Assembly: GCA_905250885.1 (NCBI GenBank)
Contig: CAJNOQ010003450.1
Coordinates: 1 to 20,245, forward strand
Direction: 5' to 3'
Source: Didymodactylos carnosus
Taxonomy: Eukaryota; Rotifera; Eurotatoria; Philodinida; Philodinidae
Length of the DNA: 20,245 nt
How positions within the stretch are numbered: the stretch's first letter is position 1; every line of letters starts with the position of its first letter. The notes below the pieces were generated by a model, which was not told the origin of the DNA, searched no databases, and saw only the letters and a list, made by a program, of their open reading frames with translations. Of this stretch, positions 9,724 to 19,941 are shown piece by piece. The position numbers and the translations under genes were made by a program.

Positions 9724-9881
9724 TCAGGCTTCTGCAGACCAGGCCAGGGTAGGCCGAGAACAATGGGAGACAGACAGGCAAGGCCCAGGAAATATATCGA
9801 CAGGCCCAGGCAGATCTAAACATTACGGGCCTGACGCAGGCAGATCAGGCCTCAAAAGTGTCGGCCTGTTTCAAGCCCTGG
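9724..9881. mobile_element. GGCCTG-rich block with a hAT-like end, copy 2
   Basis: This is a degenerate array of CAGGCC, GGCCCAGG and CAGGCAGATC words. On the minus strand it begins CAGGGCTTGAAACAGGCCGA, a typical-looking hAT terminus with GC-rich subterminal repeats. No matching opposite terminus is visible nearby, so this looks like an orphan end or a decayed non-autonomous copy. It lies about 100 bp beyond the distal stop codon of the large membrane-protein gene. Confidence 0.5.
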
Positions 9882-9980
9882 TGCCTATTATTTTATATGA
9901 AAATATTTATAAAACAACACTAGAAAAAAACTAGAAATATAACCAATTTCTATATACTGTTCTTTGATCTAGCGAACCAT

Positions 9981-10302
9981 TTATAATGATTCATGGTATG
10001 AGGTATAAATTGGATTGATTGGTACATCACGTGTGGCCTGAATAGTCTTCTTATTCATGGTGTTATTGATTGATTTTCCTGTACGTTCAGAATCAAACGG
10101 TAGTATGTATCTAAAACTACCAGAAGGTGAGTAACCAGTACGATGTGTTGGACGATAAAATGTTGAACTCGAACTCGAATCAGATAATGAAGTTTTACGC
10201 CAACGATTTGTATTGCCCATAGTTACATAAGGTGGACCACGTCCCTTACGATAGCTTCGTATATCATTGCGAACAATTACTTTACCATATTTTCGTTCCT
10301 GT
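9981..10302 (-). CDS. Distal last exon: cytoplasmic tail B (alternative)
   Basis: A strong acceptor (eight T then ATAG) precedes base 10302. The exon supplies one base to complete a codon, exactly the phase left by the transmembrane exon, and then encodes 106 residues to a TAA. No phase-2 donor of good quality exists in the proximal tail exon, so the two exons look mutually exclusive. The tail is basic and Ser-rich: QERKYGKVIVRND, YRKGRGPPYVTMG, SLSDSSSSSTFYRP, ending YTSYHESL. YVTM has the form YxxM, a known binding motif for PI3-kinase SH2 domains when phosphorylated; that use here is speculation. Skipping tail A gives an 812-nt intron. Confidence 0.6.
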
Positions 10303-13300
10303 CTATAAAAAAAAGTCATACCACTCAAAGAATAATATAATAAAACCAGAAGCGTAAAGGAAATATTGCCATATAAAGAAAAAGCGTAAAAATATAACTA
10401 TAAGAAGATTTTGATTAGAAAAGAAGAGTACTATAATTAAGAGTCTTTTTTTGCTAATATTACATCTGATAATAACTCATTTATCGATAAACTTCTGTGT
10501 CTATCTTCACCATTAGACGGGAGAGGGTACTACTTGTTGTTCTTGCGACAGAATGTATGGATTGTAGTTGTATGTTGTCAAATGATCAAAACCGTTCCAA
10601 TCACTCTTACACATGTCTACGGTATTTGATGATAATCGTTGAACATGCAACGGTGGTAGTGATGGTTTATTTACAGTTCTGTCTATCTTAGAAGACGACT
10701 GCTGAAGTTGCTGGTGTTGTTTTTCCTCTGATAGTTCAATCAAATTCTTGTGCTGAAAATGGGGATAATAATGTTCGGATATATAGGATTCATCGTATGT
10801 TTTCATCGGTGATAGTGAAGTTAAACGAGAAGTAGCAACGTCTGTTTCATTGAATAGTGCAGATGATGAAGATGATAATGGCATGAGTAAGGCACTGTTA
10901 TCTGGACCGAAGATATAAATAATCGATTTAGGCTTACACTGTGGGTTTGGTGACCTTAAGATTAAAAAGTAATAAGCAAATCAAAGCATTTTATGTTAAT
11001 GCATTATCATTAAAATAAAATAAAACCGTATGTGTTAGATTTTCTCGTTAAAAGAGGCAAGCAGTTAATAGTTTAATGGTATTATTCAAGTATCAATTAA
11101 GATGTTCCACTTACCGTCTTTTGAAAGACAGATAACAGAGCAGACATAATAAAATTGATAACATTAGACCTCCAAGTACTATAGCTAATATTATCCACCA
11201 TTCCCACTAAAAAAAATAAATAAATTGATTAGATTGACCTTCATTATCATTCGTTTATCATCGAACTATTCTTACCCCATAAAATGGTGACAAACTTGTT
11301 CCTGTTCCTGATATTTGATTACTGTCTTTATTTATATATCGACTGTAAACTAACGTTGGCAACATCGATTGATTAAATACTTGTGTATACAGACGTTCAG
11401 ATGGTTGCATATAATCACCAATATCTGACTGAGTGGAATCCCTCAAACCAATTGTATAATCGACTTTTGTTTGACCATTACTAAAACATACAGAGGAATA
11501 TATTTGATTTAAGGAAAGAAAGGAGTTAGAAAATATAATCTTACCCGACTAATGTATTACTGATATTATTTATAATCAAATCGTTGGCTGTGAATAAATT
11601 TCCATTTGCTATTGACCAACTTGTTCTTATTGCTTGATTCATCGTTTGTAATGTTATTGCACTAGTTAGATTTATTCTACTGCCATCAATGTAAATTGTA
11701 TATTGTTTAAATGGAATGCCCGTGTATCGCGTTGGTAAAGTACTTGTAGATGGTTGTGAAGCTGTTAAAGGTGTCACATCTGAACCATTGATATTAATCG
11801 TATATATGAGACGAGTAAGCGGTTGACTAAAAAAGAGAAATAAAAGCCTTTTGTAGTTAGAACAACCGTAATCTGATTTTACTCACTTTGAATTTGTCAA
11901 ATATGTTTGATCAATTGAAAAGTCAGGTGATACAACGATGAATGAATTATCTAAATATTAAAATACCACTAAATTCTCATTGCTACAGACTTAACAAGAA
12001 AAGCAGTATTTAAGCTTCTGAAGCGAGAGAGTCTTATACACTATGATTTTTCAAATACACTTTTGGTTATTGTTAGTTCCACAACGAAAAGAGAGAGAGA
12101 GTTCGGATTTTCTCTATTTTAAAATCAAGATCTTGACACATCTTTTAATGAATGGATAGTAAATTCCATGGTTCTGGTGTAGCATTGGATTTTCTAGGAG
12201 TCGCACGTATGAGGAATCTCTTGACTTTCAGAAACTTCAAAAATGAAAGATGATCAGACACTGGAATACAGGTGATCGAACACGTTGAGTTTCTTTGCAA
12301 AGTTTGTTTCTTGAAAAAGGTGTAGGAAAATCTTGACTTCAAAGTGGCGAAAACTCGAACTTCATCGCTTTTCGTTGTCGAACTGTTCAATAAACAATAT
12401 CCGACTGATATAATAGTAGTCCTACAAACTTACTGTTTGTTTGACGCCACGCATTTTGTAGTGCAGTCCGAATTATATCGTTTGAAGGACGAGGTTCTGT
12501 GGAATAAATCCAATGAGCACGATACGGATAACATCGACTAGTCTGAAAGAAAGAGAAAAAAAGTTAAATAACCAGCGATACAATATTAGTTTTATCTATA
12601 CATTGACAAATTGTCCATAGAGTTGTTCAAAAGCCGTATTAGAAGGCGGTTGTAGTGTATCGATATTGACAACTGATGATAATGTTTTAATAACATAATT
12701 TACACGTATAGATCTTCGCCTGAAACATAATTAAAAATGTTATATAATAATTTTAAACAAAAAGTTTTCTTACCCTCCTTGACAAATATATTGTTCTTGA
12801 TTTTGTAATTGAACATACAGTACACCTGGAAATATTCCAGTAACTCCTATAAAAATTGAGAAATGTAACAAGATATATTTGTGTAAAATTTAAAATTTTA
12901 TACCAATATTTTGATTTGTCCATAGTTGAGCAAGTCCATCGGCTAATGCAGCTGGCTGAGAGACAAAACCATTTCGTTCAAGAAAGATACTGTAATATGC
13001 ATTACCACCAATTGCACTAACACCCGGATAATAGAGAGAAAAATCACACCGTGTTAATAATTGCGTTCCATTTACAAACTAAAATAATTAAATAAAAAAA
13101 TAATATTATTATTAAAAATACGAGAATTTCATTTATTGTCTTACCACAACATAAAATCGTGTTTGATTATTATCAATATTTTCAGCATAAACAATTTTCG
13201 CAATACCATATTCTAAAGCAAATTTTATAACTACTCAATAATATATTTAATTTAGAAATAAAAAACCCTACGAGTATTGTATGATGTCAAATAGTTTTCT

Positions 13301-16300
13301 ATTTGTTGACGTTGTGCAACTGTCAATGGTAAAGTTATATTTGCAATGTACTGATGAGCATCTGCACGAGCAATTGATTGACCATTAAATAAATTATATT
13401 TGATTGGTTGCATTGCCATGAATAATGGCTAAAAGTAAAGAAAGTCAAAAATAAAATTGATATCGACATGTTGAAAAGTTTTCGCAGTTTTTATTTTGAC
13501 TAATATAATTTAAGTTAGTACTAACTTGCAATTGTGTTTGTAATATATTTTGTGGAATAGTTTGATCAGACACAGTATAATATACACGTGTAATGAGACT
13601 CATATCCAAACCAAAACGAGATTCAACAAATATGTTTGATGCTATAAGAAAGAGATGATCTTGTAACATATATTTATATTCTATAGTTATTCACACTCTT
13701 TTAAATCCATTAAAAGTTTGAGTTGTGTGTGTATTAATTACCCGTATTAATAATTCCTAATCGTTGTAATGCCATATTTATTAATCCAATAAAGTTATCG
13801 TTTTCCAAGTCTAACTGATAATAATTTCCATATAAATCAATAAATGACGTTGAATAGGTCACTGGCACTTGACTAACATAAGTATTTGGACTACCACATA
13901 AACCGTTCAATGGTTGTAATAGTGCTGGATTGAAACAAGCTGATGGTACTGTAGTACCACCTTGTGATACAATATATGTTATTGTCGTATAATATTGTCT
14001 AATGATAAAAGAGTAGATTTTATATTGAGATTCAATTATGAAATGATGTCTTGTATTTATATATTTACCCTTGTGATGAAATCATTTGATCTAATCGTAG
14101 AATATTAACTGTTGAAATATTCAAACCTATATGATTAAAATATGTATATATTTTTATTATTTTAGAATATTCTATCATGTTTTACCTTGTCTTAATGGAT
14201 TTTGCCAATAATCAGTTAATGCTGTATAAGCTAATGATTGTCCAACTTTTCCGGTAAATGTAATTTGTTGTATATCACGTTGTTTGACGACATTTAAGGG
14301 TATTTGATTTGAAACATAAGTTAATGGTGCCTGAATACTAAATACACCATTAAATTGATTTTCACTGATGACTAATGGTGAAACAAGTCGGCTATCAAAT
14401 TCTTGATCATTGTAAAATGCAAAACTATATACACGATTTATGATGGCATTAGAACTAAAGTAAAACACTAGATAGTTATCAATGAAACTTTTCTAAACGT
14501 AATAAAATATACCTGATATTTAAGTATGGATCTTCGAGAAGAATTTGAACGTTATTAGTTGTTAAAGAAGCTAAAAAAGAAACATACAATTAACGATCGT
14601 ATGTAGGTAGAAAGGTATTAAATTAAAGTAAACTTATTCTGAAAAATTCTTACTAAATTGTGTCACAGAAAAACTCTTACATTTCAAATTGTACAATGAC
14701 AAAATTAATCCTTGTAAATAAGTTCGATCACTTGGAGTTAATTTATTTGAATAAAAATATGAAAATGCTTTAGCTAAACGATATACACGCGTAGTTACAC
14801 GGTTTAATTGAATAGACCGAAATATATTAGTCCAAATAGCATTCATTAATAGTGGAGCATCTACCCAATTTCCATTTTGTTGAACATAAATTAGCGGTAA
14901 ACGATAAATCTGTCTAAAATGATAAATTAGATCGTGTGCAAATTTCTCTTCCAAGTATTCGATTCCTTGACTAAAAATACATGTGCGATGGATATTGATA
15001 GAGGACATTTTATCATCAATATTAGTTGACGCGGTACCAAATTTAAAAGAAAACGATTCAAGAGGTTTTCAGTGCTCACGATAAGAACATTTCAAATCAA
15101 AGAGAAAATAGTAGCTAGCTTTATATTCTGCGGTCCGCATACTATGTTTTCTTCGTTAAAAAGTGCACAACTTTCCAAAGTCAAGGTAAGTTTTTAACAT
15201 CTATGGCTTGTTCGTTCGTTAATGCGACGGACTAGTGATATTATCTACCAATATAATCAATGATATCAATCGATCAGAGGTCTCACATTTTGTTATTTTT
15301 GAATTATTCATACTCGATCATCTCTTCTCTTAGGGTTTCAGAAGTCTTAGACATTTCTATTGCTGGCGGATAGATACAGATAATGTAATCCTAGAATAAC
15401 TCTAGTTTCAAATATTAGTCTTACCCATTACTATCAACAGCTTCTTCAATATCCAAAATAGCCACATTTGTATTCGAGATACCAGCTTGTTGTATTGCTG
15501 TATTTAGTTGTCGTTGTAATCTGAAATGATAATTTTATTTATTAATCTACATTTATGATAATAATATTAATGTGATTAGTTGTTAATTGCATTTGGTGTA
15601 AGTAGTTAATGTACACTAATATATTTGGTTAATATGAATTATTTTTAAATGATTAAATAATTACAATCATTTTGATTCAATAATTTTCTATATCTCTTAT
15701 TGAAATACTCGAAAAAGTCAATATTAGTTGTTTTTATTAAAATCTATTAGATGGTGAACAAATGATTTTTCTAAAATATCTTTCTCAATTTATTTCAGAA
15801 AAAGTTCATAATTTATGAATAATAAACAATGAAAGCGTGCACTTTTATAATGCTTACATAATTGGAGTTGGACACGGTGCATCATAATCACTAATACTGA
15901 TTTGTATTGGTAAAATAACAGTTTGATTTGGGCATAAAAGCACACTATTGTATTGTGCAATATACGCTTCTAATGTTGACCTGCTAAACAACGCTATATT
16001 TTGCGTATAGTTCCATGTTGAACCATTAACAGTTAATAAATAATAAACAATATTTGCTGGTTGTCTAGAAAATAATAGCATTTTCGATTACAAATCTGTG
16101 AAGAATTCGAGAAGTCCAATCATACCCCGAGGACGTAACTCCTTCTCTAATTCCTTCCAGTATTACATTCACTGACGGTTGTCCTACACATTAGCATATT
16201 CGAAAAGATAAGAATCGAGAGGAATGAGATGATTGTATGTTTTACACTTACCAATTGCTGCTGCGATTCCATCTCTGATAACTGTTGTCCACAACGGTAT

Positions 16301-19300
16301 TTCTGCCAATGGTAAACATATTCTCAGTGGTAAGAGTAAATTGGTAGATATATATGATATACATAAACGATAGATCCGTAACGAAACGGTATTGATTGTG
16401 CTCAAAAGATCAACTGACGGTGGCAATGGTTCAATATTCGATCCCAGCACAGTTGAACCGCTTGTTACTACGAAATAAATTCTTGTCGTAATTTCTCTAA
16501 AAATAGTAAAATAATGTTAAAAGTGTTCAAGACGAAGCGACAAAGTTGGCTTAACGAAACAAACGAAAATTTTTTCGCTAATAAAACAATGGAATGAGTT
16601 TACATTTATCGTGGATATAGTTTTCAACATAGATCCTTAAACTGTCAACAAAATTGATATTTGACATTTTTCACTGTACTTTTTTTTTGAATGAAATTTT
16701 CTCAAAATTCTGAGAGAAAAAAAAGTCTATTTTATTCCATTTTTATATAATAAATCGAAAAATATCTGGAATTTCAGCCTGAGCGAATAACTTTCATAGA
16801 GGGCGCCATGAGAACGGAGAATACTACCTAGAAACGCTTTTCACGGCCTGAGCCGATAGGATGTCCGTTTTATTTTTGAGAATAAAAGTGAACAAGTTCT
16901 GGTGAAAACTCCAGATATTTGTAACTATTTTTTAAGATTTTGTATAAGATGAGAATTAATGGGATTGGCCTGGCCTTAATTATTTGGATGATTTCTGTAG
17001 TTGTTTTCATGATATCTTCTCACCCTGTTGCCGTCACATAGTTTTGTACACTTAGCGGTATTGCTGTCCATTGCTCTATAATATAAATATATACATAATT
17101 GTGTATTTGTAATAATCCAGTGCGTATAGTACATACGAGGGCTGTATATCGAAGATCGTCTCGCTGTATAATATTGACTAATTCCTTGCATTATATTTAT
17201 AACATTTGTGTTATTAATTGAACCAAAATAATCACATATATCGATTGTATAAGGAGAGACCGGAGATGATGGTCCACTAACTGTTCCGCATAGTTCTGCA
17301 TAATTCGCTAATGTAGGTTGCTGAATAGACACTGTCGATGGTACATTAGGGAAGATTGTATAATTGAAACGATAAATAATCACCTGGGTTCTACAGTAGA
17401 AAAACAGCACATCTAATAAGAAGAAAAATAAGATTATGACATACATACTGATTACTAAAACCACTTTGTTGTGACGTTAAATCAATTACACGTGTTAAAT
17501 TATTTAAGAATATTCGATTTGCAGCTAATTTACAAACAGTCACATAGGTTTCAGAAGCCGAAGTAGCAACTAGTCGAACGGCAGGTGCTTGAGAAAATGT
17601 AACCCGAAGAGATTGACCGGCTAAAGTTAAGTACAGTTTCGAATGAATAGTTAGAACGTTTTGAATGTGAATTACTTCTTGAATCTATATTGAATTGAGC
17701 TAATAGTGTTGGATCAATATCAATTCGAGTATTATTATCTGATAACAACCATTGCCAACGGTTTAATGTGGAATCAAATAGCCCACTTGTCCAAAAATCT
17801 AGTGTATTAATAATGGTTAATATATTGCAAGATTAAGACAGATTTTCTACCTCTCGCTAGTCCACGTGCAAATATAGCAGGTACGAGTTGTTGAGTTAAT
17901 TCCCCAGCTGACTGAAACCAAACTAATTGTGAGTTTTGCGCACCACATTCTTGAAGCGCTTCTGCTTGTCGTATTAGTGATGCTTGTGGATTGATACGAT
18001 AACAGTAGGGATAAAATATCGTTGGTTGAACAAGATTGTAGGGAGAAGTGCATACTAGGAAAATAATACATGTTCTAAAATATCCAAGCTAACATTTAAC
18101 GACTCATACCAAGCAGTGTATTGACAGTATTCCAAACTTGATCAATACAATCAACGATTGAAGCCCACGATGAACCTCCTGGACGAGTCAGTGGAACTGA
18201 AAGTTGACCGGTATATGTGCGATTCATTGGACTAACTGGTGTTTGGCACAACGTGCCAGTAAAAGATGAAGGACAGGCACAGAAACATTGACAGATTGTT
18301 GAATTTATTATGGATGTTGCTTGATTTTGACATAAAACTATTGAACAAATATCGATTGGAGTTTCACAGCGTCGACCTTGATAAAAAAATAGAATGTATT
18401 ACATTGAGAATAAATTTGTGTGTATTCATCTCATACCCGTGTATCCGCAGAGACACTGGCATTGAAGAACGTTTCCTGCTATTGAACACGTTGCTCCATT
18501 TACACATGAACCAGGAACACATAATGGTTGACCACAATCAATTCCTTTTCAAAAATAATAGTTAAAATAACCATTCCATAATTTAATTATGATCGTTTTA
18601 CTTACCAGTGAATTGGGGCAAACAGGTACATTGAAAAAGTCCGTTTCCGAGGTTTATACATGTTCCAGCATTCAAACACGGACTACTTCCACACACGTCG
18701 ATGGGCACTTCGCATGTGGCACCTATGCAGGACAGAAAAAGTGGAGTTAAATAATAAAACACGTGCTGTCATACAACACCTCCAAATCCTGGATTACAAA
18801 CACACTGAAATGTATTAACACCACTAACTCGGCATGTACCATAAACACAAGGGTTAGAATAGCACATTGACACCTGTTCACAACTATAACCCATACAGAG
18901 TACGATAAATCAACTCGTTTCAGATTTCAAACAAGCTACGTTACTTCGTTCCATATCGTCCAGGGGGACACACACATCGTTGTCCTGACTGATCAGCGAT
19001 GCACGTTGAATTTCCCACACAATTATTTATAGGACATGTAAAAATTTGCTGCTGACATATTAAACCCGTAAAAGAAGTTGGACAAATACACGTATAATTT
19101 GTTGCTGATACCGATATACAGGTTCCATTGTTTAAACACGGTCTCAAATCACACGGCATGACAACAATGTTACAATTATATCCTTAAAATAAGCAAGACA
19201 ATATTCAGCGTCCTAAAAATGAGCGATACGATTATACCCGTAGTAGATGGTGGGCAAGTACAGAAATATGCACCATTGGGAAGATTAGTACATGTTCCTA

Positions 19301-19351
19301 GACGACACGGGTTATTAGAACAACCTTGTTGAGCATTTTCACATTGAATTC
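9981..19351 (-). CDS. Large EGF / C-type-lectin-like single-pass membrane protein, 5' partial
   Basis: I traced 31 exons in one frame, all with GT-AG introns: 19351-19238, 19182-18945, 18883-18780, 18722-18606, 18544-18437, 18376-18110, 18054-17851, 17798-17676, 17620-17449, 17390-17137, 17075-17024, 16496-16252, 16183-16126, 16064-15858, 15520-15425, 14970-14681, 14570-14513, 14454-14186, 14126-14069, 13998-13742, 13641-13526, 13428-13272, 13230-13145, 13078-12904, 12846-12774, 12719-12602, 12542-12434, 11950-11887, 11826-11545, 11480-11276, 11206-11115. The last exon is then either 10954-10513 or 10302-9981. Domain order: seven EGF-like repeats, a lectin-like region, about nine related modules, one transmembrane helix, a cytoplasmic tail. 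The visible protein is about 1,735 or 1,695 residues. It is probably a surface adhesion or recognition receptor (inference). Most introns are 41-110 nt; those after the 11th, 14th, 15th and 27th exons are 337-527 nt. The first exon begins inside an EGF repeat, so the signal peptide and start are not in view. Confidence 0.88.
10513..10954 (-). CDS. Proximal last exon: cytoplasmic tail A
   Basis: The acceptor ATCTTAAG (ending at 10955) places one base to complete the Arg codon of the transmembrane exon. The frame then stays open for 146 codons to TAA at 10513-10515. The tail is Ser-rich (PLSSSSSALF), then tyrosine-rich (YDESYISEHYYPHF), Gln-rich (KQHQQLQQSSSK), proline-containing (KPSLPPLHVQ) and again tyrosine-rich near the end (TYNYNPYIL). 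An apparent 36-nt GT-AG intron inside it is unnecessary because the frame is open throughout. No enzyme domain is seen; tyrosine phosphorylation or adaptor binding is conceivable. No canonical AATAAA was found downstream. Confidence 0.75.
11115..11206 (-). CDS. Transmembrane exon of the large gene
   Basis: This exon begins WEWWIILAIVLGGLMLSILL, a single hydrophobic helix of about 25 residues that continues as CLLCYLS and ends with the basic stop-transfer sequence FKRR. It is preceded by the acceptor TTTTTTTAG and ends in phase 2 at the strong donor GTAAGT. Orientation is type I: all EGF and module exons are outside and the tail is inside. The phase-2 end is what allows either of two downstream exons to be joined in frame. 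Confidence 0.9.
11276..17390 (-). CDS. Array of divergent beta-rich modules (exons 10-30 of the large gene)
   Basis: A recurring signature opens each module, a hydrophobic beta strand: VIIYRFNYTIF, TTRIYFVVTSG, ANIVYYLLTVNG, IINRVYSFAFYN, YYTTITYIVSQGG, LITRVYYTVSD, TRFYVVFVNG, SIRVNYVIKTL, TRLIYTININGS. It is followed by a helix-like stretch (such as LQTMNQAIRTSW or RTALQNAWRQTN) and a second strand (NVAILDIEE, VQILLEDP, VNILRLDQ). I count about nine units of 80-120 residues. Two units share a longer pattern, PS...P.L.....LCG followed by D.YG/D.FG, around exons 10 and 20. Second strands often sit alone in very small exons: exons 13, 17 and 19 are all 58 nt with the same phases. The strand-helix-strand pattern recalls SEA domains, but I cannot confirm that family. 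The module boundaries are by eye. Exon 12 contains an unusually hydrophobic stretch and may be mis-spliced in my model. Confidence 0.7.
11951..12433 (-). other. Large intron, no gene seen
   Basis: This 483-nt intron, between donor GTAAGT and acceptor ATATTTAG, is among the few long ones in the gene. The open frame at 12145-12390 (minus) lies inside it and shows no domain. I found no terminal repeats that would show an insertion. Confidence 0.5.
14971..15424 (-). other. Large intron carrying a possible nested plus-strand gene
   Basis: This 454-nt intron, between donor GTAAGA and acceptor GTATTTTTAG, holds on the opposite strand the two-exon frame described at 15144-15399. Confidence 0.5.
15144..15399 (+). 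CDS. Possible nested mini-gene with a presequence-like start
   Basis: ATG at 15144 starts MFSSLKSAQLSKVK, which ends exactly at an excellent donor (CAAG then GTAAGT at 15186). About 148 nt later a pyrimidine-rich acceptor (TCTTCTCTTAG, ending at 15333) is followed, in the same phase, by GFRSLRHFYCWR and on to a TAA at 15397-15399. Joined, it encodes 35 residues, basic and Ser/Leu-rich with no acidic residue in the first 26, as in mitochondrial targeting peptides. A donor-like GTAATC inside exon 2 could lead further. It lies antisense within an intron of the large gene. It could be a displaced first-exon fragment of a mitochondrial-protein gene, a nested gene, or chance. Confidence 0.3.
15521..15857 (-). 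other. Large AT-rich intron, nothing recognised
   Basis: This 337-nt intron of very AT-rich sequence lies between donor GTAAGC and acceptor ATTTCAG. No repeat with paired ends and no reading frame of interest was seen. Confidence 0.5.
16497..17023 (-). other. Largest traced intron, with a repeat-like insert
   Basis: This 527-nt intron lies between donor GTGAGA and acceptor TATTTTTAG. It contains the inverted-repeat segment listed at 16760-16920, which may account for its size. No gene is seen inside. Confidence 0.5.
16760..16920. mobile_element. Possible MITE remnant in an intron
   Basis: The left end AAATATCTGGAATTTCAGC pairs with the right end, whose reverse complement is AAATATCTGGAGTTTTCACC. 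The first 11 bases match exactly and several of the rest match. The GC content rises inside (GAGGGCGCCATGAG, GGCCTGAGCC), unlike the surrounding intron. Target duplication is not evident. Confidence 0.35.
17449..18054 (-). CDS. C-type-lectin-like region (exons 7-9 of the large gene)
   Basis: The pattern follows the C-type lectin fold. CYRINPQ opens it, then QAEALQECGAQNSQLVW, a Glu-containing helix (SAGELTQQL), and FWTSGLFDSTLNRWQW, which matches the family signature W-T/I-G-L...W-x-W. ETYVTVCKL near the end resembles the terminal strand with its cysteine. The calcium and sugar-binding EPN/QPD and WND motifs are absent, so a calcium-dependent lectin activity is unlikely; protein binding is more plausible (inference). 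The spacing after WQW is longer and poorer in cysteine than usual, so the C-terminal boundary is uncertain. Confidence 0.7.
18246..19351 (-). CDS. EGF-like repeat block (exons 1-6 of the large gene)
   Basis: Seven EGF-like repeats with the C-x-C...G-x-x-G/C pattern. They start at CSNNPCRLGTC, CDLRPCLNNGTC, CPINNCVGNSTC, CYSNPCVYGTC, CGSSPCLNAGTC, CVPGSCVNGATC and CSIVLCQNQATS. The seventh is atypical, with the third cysteine replaced and an extra CFCAC cluster. Most exon junctions fall at the conserved Gly near the end of a repeat in phase 1, as is common for shuffled EGF exons; one junction (exon 2 to 3) splits an Asn codon inside GRYGTNC. The first exon needs one donor base from an unseen upstream exon. 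EGF arrays of this kind are extracellular spacers or ligand-binding modules, which fits the downstream transmembrane helix. Confidence 0.92.
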
Positions 19352-19941
19352 CTATACAAAACAACAGAGAGAATTCAGTATTTATTTTGCTAATTAAGAG
19401 ATATCACTGATAATCATTTTGAAAGTCTTCTTAAGTATAAGACTTACATTTGCAATATCAAAGAAAATAATGTTCATCTTCATTACGTCTTATATATCTT
19501 TCAAGAGTACAAATCTAAGGAATTGTCAGTTTCGGGACTTTTCTTTTTGCTTCAAAATTTACTGAAAATTTGATCATCTCGTCATTCCTGCCATATACTA
19601 TTGATTGCGTGGATAATATGAAATATTTAGCAAGTATTTCGTTATTTCGAGCTACCTACTTTGCACATATAATCAATAGACTGTAAACTTGCTAGTATCT
19701 ACACGCTAGATACTCCTCATTTTATTAGTATCAAATATTTGTTTTTATGATATTTACAACTATTTCTCTTATTAGAAAACGATTATAGGATACATTTATG
19801 AAAATGTTTGAAAATCAGTAAACACAAGGGAGTACATATATCAACAAGGTGCCACACTCCAATTACTGTCTGCTAGGATTCTTTTAGTCGCCACTGTAAG
19901 AAAATGTAGGAATCTCAAAGTGGACTGAAGCACAATTGTAG
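19352..19941. other. Upstream of the large gene, no exon seen
   Basis: No EGF-type exon, signal peptide or promoter can be supported. A small minus-strand frame near 19442-19477 (ATG AAG ATG, then donor GTAAGT) looks like a first exon but ends in phase 0, whereas the EGF exon at 19351 needs phase 1, so it was not joined. Confidence 0.5.

Noticed and set aside
10919..10954. A 36-nt GT-AG intron inside the proximal tail exon
   Set aside because: The frame is open straight through, the length is below every other traced intron, and no splice is needed.
12145..12541. Open frames on both strands inside the 483-nt intron and the exon next to it
   Set aside because: The plus-strand frame at 12344-12541 overlaps a well-supported minus-strand exon; the minus-strand frame has no domain and cannot be joined in phase.
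14455..14512. Using the earlier acceptors CTAG (at 14468) or AAAAG for exon 18
   Set aside because: The CTAG choice brings an immediate stop, and the AAAAG choice would leave a 25-nt intron; the acceptor TTTTACTTTAG gives a 58-nt intron in phase.
19442..19477. Small ATG exon followed by GTAAGT as the first exon of the large gene
   Set aside because: Its end phase (0) does not fit the EGF exon (needs 1), and the peptide is not a good signal sequence.
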